Shown: piece by piece, positions 1 through 6,199 of the stretch
How positions within the stretch are numbered: the first letter of the stretch is position 1
Layout of the letters: the number at the start of each line of letters is the position of its first letter
Origin: Acidobacteriota bacterium
GTDB lineage: Bacteria; Acidobacteriota; Terriglobia; Terriglobales; Acidobacteriaceae
Direction: 5' to 3'
Length of the DNA: 6,325 nt
NCBI GenBank assembly: GCA_021778875.1
Contig: JAJYBT010000164.1
Coordinates: 1 to 6,325 of the forward strand
The notes under the pieces: model-generated
What the model was told of the DNA's origin: nothing
The model's database searches: none
The model's input: the letters and a program-made list of their open reading frames with translations, nothing else
Translations under genes and position numbers: made by a program

Positions 1-1
1 C

Positions 2-1075
2 AATCTCGACTACCCCGGTTCCGTCGAGCGCTTCGAGCGCTTCCATGCCCACCATCCCGGCGACCCCCAGGGCACGGCCCTGCTGCTCGATGCCGTCATC
101 TTCCAGGAGCTCTACCGGCTTGATCTTCTCGATACCACCTTCTACGCCAACGATGGCTTCCTCACCGGCCGCCACGCCACTGAGGAGGACCCCAAAGCCC
201 GAGACCGCATCTTCCAGCTCACCGACGAAGCCATCCACGAGGCCGACTGGCGTCTCAGCAGGAACCCCCGCGACATCGATGCACTCTTCGCGCGCGGCTG
301 GGTCCGCAGCCTCAAGTGCACCTATCTGGCCATGGTTGAGCGCAGCTTTAGCGTCGGTTTCCGCCTTGCCATGAAGGCCCGCGACGACGCGGCCCATGTG
401 CTCGAACTCGACCCCAACTACGTGGACGCCAAGCTCATCGTCGGTGTCTACGAGTATGTCGTGGGAGCTTTGCCCTGGCCCTTCAAGCTCCTCATTGGAT
501 TCGCCGGAGTCACCGGCTCCAAGTCCCGCGGCATGGAGCTGCTCCAGGACTGCGGCAATCGTGGTGCCATCACCAGCCTTGAGGCCCGCACTGTCATTGC
601 GCTCTTTCTCCGCCGCGAAGCCAAATATCAGGAGGCGATCCAGGTCGTCCGCGGCCTCAAGAGCCAGTATCCGCACAACTTCCTCTTCTGCCTGGAAGAA
701 GCCAATCTGCGCAAGGATGCGGGCGAGGGCATGCGCGCAGTCCAGGCATACCAGGAGATCCTCGCCGCCAACGCAAAGCCCGGCTACTTCGCCGAAGCCC
801 GGCTTGAACTGGCATACTTCGGCCTCGGCGACGCCCTGCGCGGTCAGCGTCATTACCGGGAGGCCGCAAAGGCCTATGAAGATGCAGCCTGGACCCGGAA
901 CGTCGGCGCGGAGTTGAAGCTGCGCTCCTTGCTCGCCGGCGGGCAATGCCGCGACCTTGACGGCGAGCGCTCGCTTGCGGTCCGCGACTACCAGGCCGTC
1001 ATCGCCACCGGGCCAAAAACCTCACGGGCCGATGCCGCCAGAAAATATCTCCGCAGCCCCTATCGCGGCAATTAG
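2..1075 (+). CDS. Tetratricopeptide-repeat (TPR) protein, 5' end missing
   Basis: The reading frame is open from base 2 to the TAG at 1073-1075, giving 357 visible residues; the true start lies left of the window. An internal ATG at 332 is in frame, but the coding signal continues upstream of it without change, so it is not the start. The visible part is helical with TPR-like units, clearest around fragment residues 195-228 (REAKYQEAIQVVRGLKSQYP), 265-297 (GQRHYREAAKAYEDAAW) and 305-339. A hydrophobic stretch at about 145-173 (EYVVGALPWPFKLLIGFAGV) recalls a conserved segment in acidobacterial TPR proteins and perhaps TPR39/Iml2-like proteins; that link is from memory. TPR domains mediate protein-protein contacts, and no catalytic motif is visible. 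Partner and location are unknown, because any signal peptide would be in the missing part. The next gene starts 93 bases downstream with its own ribosome-binding site. Confidence 0.82.
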   Translation, partial: NLDYPGSVERFERFHAHHPGDPQGTALLLDAVIFQELYRLDLLDTTFYANDGFLTGRHATEEDPKARDRIFQLTDEAIHEADWRLSRNPRDIDALFARGWVRSLKCTYLAMVERSFSVGFRLAMKARDDAAHVLELDPNYVDAKLIVGVYEYVVGALPWPFKLLIGFAGVTGSKSRGMELLQDCGNRGAITSLEARTVIALFLRREAKYQEAIQVVRGLKSQYPHNFLFCLEEANLRKDAGEGMRAVQAYQEILAANAKPGYFAEARLELAYFGLGDALRGQRHYREAAKAYEDAAWTRNVGAELKLRSLLAGGQCRDLDGERSLAVRDYQAVIATGPKTSRADAARKYLRSPYRGN

Positions 1076-1152
1076 AGCCAGCCGTCCCCGCCAAGCGGCA
1101 GGGAACCGCCTCGCCCTCTTTCCCGTAAGGTAATGTTGAGTTCAGAAGTTGT

Positions 1153-1161
1153 GGAAGGGAG
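1153..1161 (+). promoter_or_regulatory. Shine-Dalgarno site that fixes the start of the PspC-domain gene
   Basis: GGAAGGGAG ends 7 bases before the ATG at 1169. This favours that ATG over the in-frame one at 1133, which would add 12 residues unlike the family and has no comparable purine-rich sequence at the right distance. Confidence 0.7.
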
Positions 1162-1168
1162 ATGCCAA

Positions 1169-1480
1169 ATGGCCTTCTATTGTCATCGTTGCGGAACATC
1201 TTTACCGGCTGGAGCGCGTTTCTGCTCAAACTGCGGAACGGTGGTAGCCGGGGCCGCCCCCATGCCGGGCCGGCCGCTGGTGCGTCCGCGGGTTGGCCGC
1301 CAGATTGCCGGCGTCTGCCTTGCCCTTGCGCAGGCCAACGGCTGGGATGTCTCGCTGGTGCGTGTCCTCACCGTGCTCGGATTCTTCTTCTCGGGCGGCC
1401 TTATCGGCATCGCCTACGTCGCCGGCTGGATCGGCATTCCCGAGGAGCCGCTGGGTACTCCCGGGGGCGTATCCTCGTAA
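1169..1480 (+). CDS. Zinc-ribbon and PspC-domain small membrane protein
   Basis: The product has 103 residues. Residues 5-22 form a short zinc ribbon with two CxxC pairs (C5/C8 and C19/C22), a layout typical of bacterial zinc-ribbon N-termini. After a Pro-rich linker, residues about 39-93 match the PspC domain: a basic start (RPRVGRQIAGVCLALAQ), a W-D-x-x-L-V-R core, then one long hydrophobic segment (about 63-90) ending in G-I-P-E-E-P. PspC was first known from the phage-shock response, but stand-alone PspC-domain proteins are widespread and mostly uncharacterised. The protein probably sits in the inner membrane with the zinc ribbon in the cytoplasm, which is inference. The stop codon is one base from the start of the following hydrolase, so the two are probably cotranscribed. 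No other psp gene (pspA, pspF) is visible. Confidence 0.85.
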   Translation: MAFYCHRCGTSLPAGARFCSNCGTVVAGAAPMPGRPLVRPRVGRQIAGVCLALAQANGWDVSLVRVLTVLGFFFSGGLIGIAYVAGWIGIPEEPLGTPGGVSS

Positions 1481-1481
1481 C

Positions 1482-2315
1482 ATGAAGGGAACTTACGAGT
1501 CAGACGGCGCACGGCTTGGCTATCACGACAGCGGAACGGGCATTCCCGTCATTTTTCTTCACCCCACCCCCCTCGATCACGCCTACTGGTTGCCGATGAT
1601 AGGCCACCTTCCGGGCATCCGCGCCATTGCTCCTGACCTGCGCGGCCACGGTTCCTCGGATCTCGGGTCCAGCCTGCCCACCGGTGGCTTCGCTCGCGTG
1701 CCGGATGCGCCCGTGCTCACCATGGCGCAGCTTGCCCGCGACATTCTCGCCCTTCTCGATCATCTCGTCCTCCCCGGAGCCGTCTTCGCCGGCTGCTCCA
1801 TCGGCGGCTACGTTCTCATGGAGCTCTGGCGGACGGCCCCCGAGCGCATGCGCGGCCTCGCCATCGTCTGCTCCAAGCCTCAGCCGGATACGGAGCTGAA
1901 CCACGACCGCCGCGTCGCCACCATCGCGCAGGCGCGCTCCGGCGCCGCCCCGGCTGTGTTTGACAGCATGACCCAGGTGCTCATCGGTCCCACTGCCCGT
2001 GCCCGCCGCCCAGAGATCGTCTCCGAACTGCGCTCCCGCATGACGCTTACCCCAGAGGCGCTCCTGGCCGTCCAGGCCGGCCTCGCAGCACGGCCGGACT
2101 CCGTGCCTACCGTGGCTACCATTACCGCCCCCGTCCTGGCCATCGCCGGCGGAGAAGACCCCGGCGTTACGCCCGCTGAGATGGAGGCCTACCGTGCCGC
2201 GCCCGGCGGGTGCCGCTTCCACCTGCTGCCCGATGCCGGACACTTCGCCGCATACGAGCAGCCGCAGGCCGTGGCCGCGCTCTTTTCCGCGTGGTTGCGC
2301 CAGTTCGCGGACTAG
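1482..2315 (+). CDS. Alpha/beta-hydrolase fold protein, substrate unknown
   Basis: The 277-residue product carries the full alpha/beta-hydrolase signature. An HP motif at 27-28 after a hydrophobic strand (VIFLHPTP) supplies the oxyanion region. The nucleophile elbow G-C-S-I-G places Ser106 as nucleophile. Asp226 (AGGEDPGV) and His254 (PDAGHF) complete a triad in the expected order. APDLRGHGSSD at 50-60 is typical of the esterase, enol-lactonase and haloperoxidase-like branch. The length fits this family and there is no signal peptide, so it is probably cytoplasmic. The ATG follows the TAA of the PspC gene by one base. The only purine-rich stretch (GGGGG at 1463-1467) is about 14 bases away, which suggests translation coupled to the upstream gene. 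An upstream extension of the frame to 1293 would lie inside the PspC gene and is rejected. The reaction cannot be told from sequence. Confidence 0.9.
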   Translation: MKGTYESDGARLGYHDSGTGIPVIFLHPTPLDHAYWLPMIGHLPGIRAIAPDLRGHGSSDLGSSLPTGGFARVPDAPVLTMAQLARDILALLDHLVLPGAVFAGCSIGGYVLMELWRTAPERMRGLAIVCSKPQPDTELNHDRRVATIAQARSGAAPAVFDSMTQVLIGPTARARRPEIVSELRSRMTLTPEALLAVQAGLAARPDSVPTVATITAPVLAIAGGEDPGVTPAEMEAYRAAPGGCRFHLLPDAGHFAAYEQPQAVAALFSAWLRQFAD

Positions 2316-2390
2316 GCACGCACCAACCGGCCCGCCAACAGAACCGCCTCAAATGCGATAGGCTCAAAACAGCGCTAATTTCCCCATTTT

Positions 2391-2395
2391 GGAAG
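2391..2395 (+). promoter_or_regulatory. Shine-Dalgarno site supporting the TTG start of lysA
   Basis: GGAAG ends 6 bases before the TTG at 2402. No in-frame ATG or GTG between the end of the previous gene and 2402 is a better candidate. Starting at the TTG gives a protein of normal length for the family. Confidence 0.65.
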
Positions 2396-2401
2396 CTCAT
2401 C

Positions 2402-3694
2402 TTGACAACATCGTCCATCCCGCCCGCGCGTCCCTTTCATTACCCCCGGCCCAAGGCTCCGCTGCACTGCGGTAAAGTCTCGCTTCAGGCGCTGGCGCGC
2501 CGGTATGGCACTCCGCTGTACGTCTACTCTGCCGACCAGATTCTGGAGCGGCTACAGTTGTTCCAGCAGGCCTTCGCGGGCCGCGAGCACCTCGTCTGCT
2601 ACGCCGTCAAAGCCAACTCGGCTCTCGCCATCCTCAAGCTGCTCGCCGACCACGGCGCCGGGTTCGACATCGTCTCCGGCGGCGAACTCCAGCGCGTCCT
2701 TGCAGTGGCGCCACAGGCCGCCGAGCGCGTCGTCTTTTCCGGCGTGGGCAAAACCATTCCGGAGATCGATCTCGCCCTCAACGCCGGTATCCTCCAGTTC
2801 AACGTGGAGAGTGAAGGCGAACTCGAACTGCTCGCTGAGCGCGCCCGCAAGCTCAAGCGCAAGGCCCGCTTCGCGCTTCGCGTCAACCCTGATGTCTTCG
2901 CGGAGACGCACCCCTACATCTCCACCGGCCTGCGCGAGCACAAGTTCGGCATCGACATTCGCAAGGCCCTCGGAATCTACCGCAGCGTTGCCGGCAATCG
3001 CTGGCTGCAGCCGCATGGCATCAGCGTCCACATCGGCTCGCAGATCCGCTCCTCTGAGCCCTTCGGATCCGCCGTGGCCCGCGTCCACAAGCTCGTCCGC
3101 CAGCTTGAGCGTGAAGGCATCCCGCTCAAGGTCGTCGATGCAGGTGGTGGTCTGGGCATCGACTATCACGCCGGTCACTTCGACGCCGCAGCCAAGGTCG
3201 CCGAGTACGCTGAGGCCATCAGCGCGGCGCTCCAGGGCTACAACGGCCGCCTCCTGCTTGAGCCAGGCCGCTTTCTCGTCGCGCAGGCTGGTGCGCTCGT
3301 CGGCCGCGTGCTCCACACCAAGCGCAACGGCAGCAAAACCTTCGTCATTGCGGATGCAGCCATGAATGACCTCATCCGCCCCGCGCTCTACCAGGCGCAC
3401 CATGAGATCGTGCCCGTCTCGCCGCGTCCGGGCAAAAAACATGTCGTTGACGTCGTCGGTCCCGTCTGCGAGTCCGGGGACTTCTTCGCACGCGACCGTG
3501 AACTGCCGCCGCTGCGCGCCGGAGACCTCATTGCCCTGCTGGATGCCGGAGCCTACGGCATGGCGCAAAGCTCCAACTACAACACGCGCCTGCGTCCGGC
3601 TGAGGTGCTGGTGCAGGGCGGCAAGGCCCGGCTCATTCGCCGCCGCGAAACTATCGCCGACCTGCTCGCTCCCGAGCAGATCACCGCGCAATAG
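2402..3694 (+). CDS. lysA: Diaminopimelate decarboxylase
   Basis: This PLP enzyme decarboxylates meso-diaminopimelate to L-lysine, the last step of bacterial lysine synthesis, in the cytoplasm. From the TTG start it has 430 residues, close to the usual length of about 420. The N-terminal alanine-racemase-like barrel has Lys70 in CYAVKANS, the residue that binds PLP. Further PLP-contact motifs are His210 in SVHIGSQ, the GGG loop at 248-250 and EPGR at 287-290. The C-terminal beta domain has C356-E357-S358-G-D, which supplies active-site residues to the partner subunit of the dimer, and Tyr385 in DAGAYGMAQSSNYN. All key residues of the family are present. The CESGD motif and SVHIGSQ favour LysA over arginine or ornithine decarboxylases of the same fold. 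The gene starts 86 bases after the hydrolase. No other lysine-pathway gene (dapF, dapA, dapB) is adjacent here. I see no riboswitch in the short upstream gap. Confidence 0.96.
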   Translation: MTTSSIPPARPFHYPRPKAPLHCGKVSLQALARRYGTPLYVYSADQILERLQLFQQAFAGREHLVCYAVKANSALAILKLLADHGAGFDIVSGGELQRVLAVAPQAAERVVFSGVGKTIPEIDLALNAGILQFNVESEGELELLAERARKLKRKARFALRVNPDVFAETHPYISTGLREHKFGIDIRKALGIYRSVAGNRWLQPHGISVHIGSQIRSSEPFGSAVARVHKLVRQLEREGIPLKVVDAGGGLGIDYHAGHFDAAAKVAEYAEAISAALQGYNGRLLLEPGRFLVAQAGALVGRVLHTKRNGSKTFVIADAAMNDLIRPALYQAHHEIVPVSPRPGKKHVVDVVGPVCESGDFFARDRELPPLRAGDLIALLDAGAYGMAQSSNYNTRLRPAEVLVQGGKARLIRRRETIADLLAPEQITAQ

Positions 3695-3775
3695 CAGTGC
3701 GTTGCTCGCGCATCGTGTCGCGTTTGAATCATGAAACTCTGCTGAACACACCCTCGTCCTGATAAGGTGTTGCGC

Positions 3776-3782
3776 GGAGGAG
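3776..3782 (+). promoter_or_regulatory. Strong Shine-Dalgarno site of the carboxylesterase gene
   Basis: GGAGGAG lies 5 bases before the ATG at 3788. It fixes the start there rather than at the in-frame 3767 codon, which would place the Shine-Dalgarno inside the coding region and add residues ahead of the signal peptide. Confidence 0.8.
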
Positions 3783-3787
3783 TTTTC

Positions 3788-5356
3788 ATGCGAATTCATC
3801 TGCAGTTGGCGTGTGCCGCGGTTGCGGCTGCGCTATTGCTTGCCCTGCCTCATGCGGCATCGGCTGACCCTCTCACGGTAAAGACCACGCTGGGCAAGGT
3901 GCGCGGCAAAACCATCAATGAAGGCAAGGTCCGCGCCTATCTCGGCTTGCCCTACGCCGCTCCGCCCGTCGGCGAACTGCGCTGGAAGGCCCCGCAACCC
4001 ACTACAAAGTGGAAGGGTATCCGCGACGCCACCCACTACGGCGCGCATTGCATGCAGGGACATGTCTTCGACGACATGGTCTTCCAGGACAGCGGTCCCA
4101 GCGAGGACTGCCTCTATCTCAACGTCTACGCGCCTGCCGGCGCCAGGGCCAAGAGCAAGCTCCCCGTCATGTTCTGGATTCACGGCGGTGGTTACTCCGG
4201 CGGCGCCAGCTCTGAGCCTCGCCACAACGGCGACTTTCTTCCGCTCAAGGGCGTCGTTCTCGTCACCATCAATTACCGTCTCGGCGTCTTCGGCTTTCTT
4301 GTCACCGATGAACTGGCCAAAGAGGCCAACGGCTCGGCAGGAAACTACGGCCTCATGGACATGGTCGCGGCGCTGCGCTGGGTGCGCAACAACATCGCGG
4401 CCTTCGGCGGCGACCCCGGCAACGTCACCATCTTCGGAGAAAGCGCAGGCTCATTCGCCGTCAGCACCCTCATGGCCGCGCCCATGGCCCAGGGACTATT
4501 CCACAAAGTCATCGGCGAAAGCGGCGCAGCCTTCCCCAGCGGCTTGAACCTCGGCGGCCAAACCGTTGCCGAGCGCGCAAAAACAGACGGCGCATGGGTC
4601 GCCTCTCTCGGCGTCAAGTCACTGGCCGAGCTGCGCGCCCTGCCCGCGGAGCGAATCCTCGAAGCCACCATGAAGAAGGGAAGCATCGGCTTCTCGCCCG
4701 ACATCGACGGCACCTTCCTCACCGAACCCGTGCCGGATACCTACGCCGCCGGCAAGCAGGCCCACGTCCCGCTCCTCGCTGGCTGGAACGCGGATGAAGG
4801 CAGCTTCTTCGCCATGCAGCCCATGACCGTCGATAAGTGGAAAACCACCGCGGATACAGTCTTCAAAGATCGTGCCGCTGAGTTCCTCAAGCTCTATCCC
4901 GGCGACACAGACGCCCAGGCCCAGCGCTCCGCCATCGACTATGGCGGCGACGCCTTCATCGCCTTCGGCACCTGGAAGTGGATTGAAGCGCAGCGCAAGA
5001 CCGGCGATGCTCCCGTCTACCGCTATCACTTTGAGCTGGCGGCCCTGCCCAGCAAATACCACCCCGGCACCTTCGCCTTCCACTCCGACGACATCGAGTA
5101 TGTCTTCGGCACGCTCGACACCCGGCCCGAATGGACCATCCGTCCCGAAGACCGCAAGCTGAGTGAAGAGATCATGGGTTACTGGACCAACTTCGCCAAG
5201 ACCGGCAATCCCAACGGCCCCGGCCTGCCGGAGTGGCCCCGCTACGGCCAGCACGACGAGCTCATCCACCTCAACAATCCCATCACCTCCGGCCCGGATG
5301 CCCTGCGTCCCCGCTACGAGTTCCTCCTGCAGGGCATTCCGCCCATGCATTTCTAG
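3788..5356 (+). CDS. Secreted type-B carboxylesterase
   Basis: The 522-residue product begins with a Sec signal peptide: a basic N-terminus, a hydrophobic core at about 7-20 and a likely cut after Ala-Ser-Ala26. The mature part is a full-length carboxylesterase of the cholinesterase/type-B family. EDCLYLNVYAP at 106-116 is the second family signature, and HGGGY at 132-136 forms the oxyanion hole. FGESAGS contains the nucleophile Ser219. Glu337 (NADEGSFF) and His432 (FHSDDIEYVFG) complete the Ser-Glu-His triad. Cys88 and Cys108 match the position of the family's conserved first disulfide. It should hydrolyse carboxylic esters in the periplasm or outside the cell; the natural substrate is unknown. 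The gap after lysA is 93 bases with no clear terminator, so read-through from lysA is possible. No convincing promoter could be placed in it. Confidence 0.94.
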   Translation: MRIHLQLACAAVAAALLLALPHAASADPLTVKTTLGKVRGKTINEGKVRAYLGLPYAAPPVGELRWKAPQPTTKWKGIRDATHYGAHCMQGHVFDDMVFQDSGPSEDCLYLNVYAPAGARAKSKLPVMFWIHGGGYSGGASSEPRHNGDFLPLKGVVLVTINYRLGVFGFLVTDELAKEANGSAGNYGLMDMVAALRWVRNNIAAFGGDPGNVTIFGESAGSFAVSTLMAAPMAQGLFHKVIGESGAAFPSGLNLGGQTVAERAKTDGAWVASLGVKSLAELRALPAERILEATMKKGSIGFSPDIDGTFLTEPVPDTYAAGKQAHVPLLAGWNADEGSFFAMQPMTVDKWKTTADTVFKDRAAEFLKLYPGDTDAQAQRSAIDYGGDAFIAFGTWKWIEAQRKTGDAPVYRYHFELAALPSKYHPGTFAFHSDDIEYVFGTLDTRPEWTIRPEDRKLSEEIMGYWTNFAKTGNPNGPGLPEWPRYGQHDELIHLNNPITSGPDALRPRYEFLLQGIPPMHF

Positions 5357-5375
5357 GCGGTTTGCACCGTAAAAA

Positions 5376-5405
5376 CAGAAGGGCCGCTCGCGGGCGGCCC
5401 TTCTG
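5376..5405. terminator. Hairpin terminator between convergent genes
   Basis: A perfect 12-bp stem (5376-5387 with 5394-5405, starting CAGAAGGGCCGC) encloses a 6-base loop. On the minus strand it is followed directly by five Ts (AAAAA at 5371-5375 on the + strand), the classic intrinsic terminator form for the gene at 5460-5933. On the + strand the tract after the stem (CTTGGATTCC) is poor in T, so it would stop esterase transcription less well, though the stem may still help. Confidence 0.85.
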
Positions 5406-5459
5406 CTTGGATTCCATCTTGCTTGCCGGGGTGTTCGCCCCTCGTGATTCCCGTCGTCG

Positions 5460-5933
5460 TTATTGGTTGATTCCGGAGGCTGCCGAAAATCCCTGCGATT
5501 GTGTCGCTGGAATTGTGCTGATCGGCGGCGGATCGCTGAAGGCTGCTGTCTTTGCATTGATCGCGTCCGAATAGTCGGGGCCCAAACCCAGCTTCTTCAG
5601 TGCCCGTGAGTCCGGCATCAGCTTTGTCTGCCAGCCCTGATCGGCCTGATACTTCTGCATCGCCGCCTGCGTCTGCGTGTCCCACACGCCGTCCGCATCC
5701 TTGTTCAAATAGTGCTCGCGAATCAGCGCCTGCTGAATCTGCGTCACGCGGGATGGCTCAATTGCCTGCTGTCCGCGCACGCGCTTCGTCTTCTTGCTGG
5801 TCTTGTGGCCGCGCCGCGAGTGTGTTTGTTTATGACCGCTGGAAGGCGCCCGGTGAGAATGGGTGGCGAATGCCGGTGATGCCAGAAGTGCTGCGGATAA
5901 TACGAAAGCCAGGCTTGCTCGGAATGAAAGCAC
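5460..5933 (-). CDS. Secreted peptidoglycan-binding-domain protein with basic linker
   Basis: The 157-residue product starts at a GTG (5931-5933), with GAGG 9 bases upstream on the minus strand. Residues 1-23 look like a signal peptide with a likely cut after Ala-Phe-Ala23. Residues 24-58 form a low-complexity linker with ten Lys/Arg, five His and no Asp/Glu. Residues about 59-118 resemble a peptidoglycan-binding domain 1: an early helix (VTQIQQALIREHYL), then D-A-D-G-V-W-D-x-x-T-Q-A-A-M-x-x-Y-Q, the usual turn and helix, ending in ALKKLGLGPDY. The C-terminal 35 residues are rich in Pro, Ser, Ala and Thr. No hydrolase domain is attached, so it probably binds the cell wall as an accessory or structural protein. 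Similar small proteins occur in Acidobacteriota, in my recollection. It is convergent with the esterase gene, and a promoter candidate lies just upstream. Confidence 0.8.
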   Translation of the reverse strand: MLSFRASLAFVLSAALLASPAFATHSHRAPSSGHKQTHSRRGHKTSKKTKRVRGQQAIEPSRVTQIQQALIREHYLNKDADGVWDTQTQAAMQKYQADQGWQTKLMPDSRALKKLGLGPDYSDAINAKTAAFSDPPPISTIPATQSQGFSAASGINQ

Positions 5934-5952
5934 GCTGGAGTACCTCAGAAGA

Positions 5953-6071
5953 AAAGTTTTCCGGACGTTCTTGTTGGATTGTAACCAAGCGTACCGCTAT
6001 GCGCCAACAAAAAGGCCCGCAGGAATCGAGAAAATACCGGGTAACTCAAGCAGATTCAGCCGGAAAACTTT
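5953..6071. repeat. Pair of 12-bp inverted repeats flanking the promoter region
   Basis: AAAGTTTTCCGG at 5953-5964 is the exact reverse complement of CCGGAAAACTTT at 6060-6071, with 95 bases between. The pair brackets the candidate promoter of the PG-binding protein gene. The arms could be two sites for one regulator or the base of a large fold. No transposase or target duplication is seen, so an insertion element is unlikely. Confidence 0.5.
5978..6007 (-). promoter_or_regulatory. Candidate sigma70-type promoter for the PG-binding protein gene
   Basis: Read on the minus strand, TTGGCG (6002-6007) and TACAAT (5978-5983) are separated by 18 bases, with 4/6 and 5/6 matches to the consensus boxes. 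Transcription would start near 5971, leaving a leader of about 38 bases before the GTG. This is a visual match only. Confidence 0.45.
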
Positions 6072-6107
6072 CCCGGCCGGTGGCTTCCCGGGCTGTCTGT
6101 GAAACGA

Positions 6108-6144
6108 CCGCAGACGGCTCCATCTCAGCGGGAGCCGTCTGCGG
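6108..6144. terminator. Perfect 14-bp hairpin, probable terminator of the right-edge minus-strand gene
   Basis: The arms 6108-6121 (CCGCAGACGGCTCC) and 6131-6144 pair exactly around a 9-base loop. The hairpin lies 56 bases past the stop codon of the minus-strand gene at the right edge, as expected for a terminator. The minus-strand sequence after it (TCGTTTCACAG) has only a short T-run, so it may be a weak terminator or a transcript-end stabiliser. Confidence 0.6.
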
Positions 6145-6199
6145 CGTTGTGCTCATCCGGGCGGCCGTGCGACCGCCCCGGGGTTGATCGCGGTCAGCG

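Noticed and set aside
1076..1132. Possible terminator after the TPR gene
   Set aside because: Only a 4-bp CCGC/GCGG pairing with no T-run was seen.
1500..2243. 247-codon minus-strand frame opposite the alpha/beta hydrolase
   Set aside because: The + strand hydrolase has a full triad and family length. The antisense product is low-complexity and unrecognisable.
2402..2407. TTGACA, a perfect -35 box
   Set aside because: It coincides with the lysA start codon, and no -10 box at the right distance leads to a sensible start for any gene. It is most likely chance.
3695..3787. Possible promoter or lysA terminator in the gap before the esterase
   Set aside because: No -35/-10 pair with acceptable spacing was found, and GATAAG at 3761 would place the start within the Shine-Dalgarno. 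The short CGCG pairing is too weak for a terminator.
2552..3799. 415-codon open frame on the minus strand opposite lysA
   Set aside because: The + strand protein is a complete diaminopimelate decarboxylase with every catalytic motif. The antisense frame is open because of strong GC bias at the third codon position, and its translation shows no recognisable motif.
4619..5557. 312-codon minus-strand frame opposite the esterase
   Set aside because: It overlaps the esterase and runs through the terminator hairpin into the next gene. It has no family motif and is a GC-bias shadow.
5600..6187. 195-codon + strand frame over the PG-binding gene and its upstream region
   Set aside because: It reads through the antisense of a gene with signal peptide and domain, and through the promoter and hairpin. 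Composition and content are not protein-like.
6171..6195. GACCGC/GCGGTC inverted repeat just past the stop of the right-edge gene
   Set aside because: The stem is only 6 bp with a 13-base loop and no T-tract, and chance occurrence in GC-rich DNA is likely.
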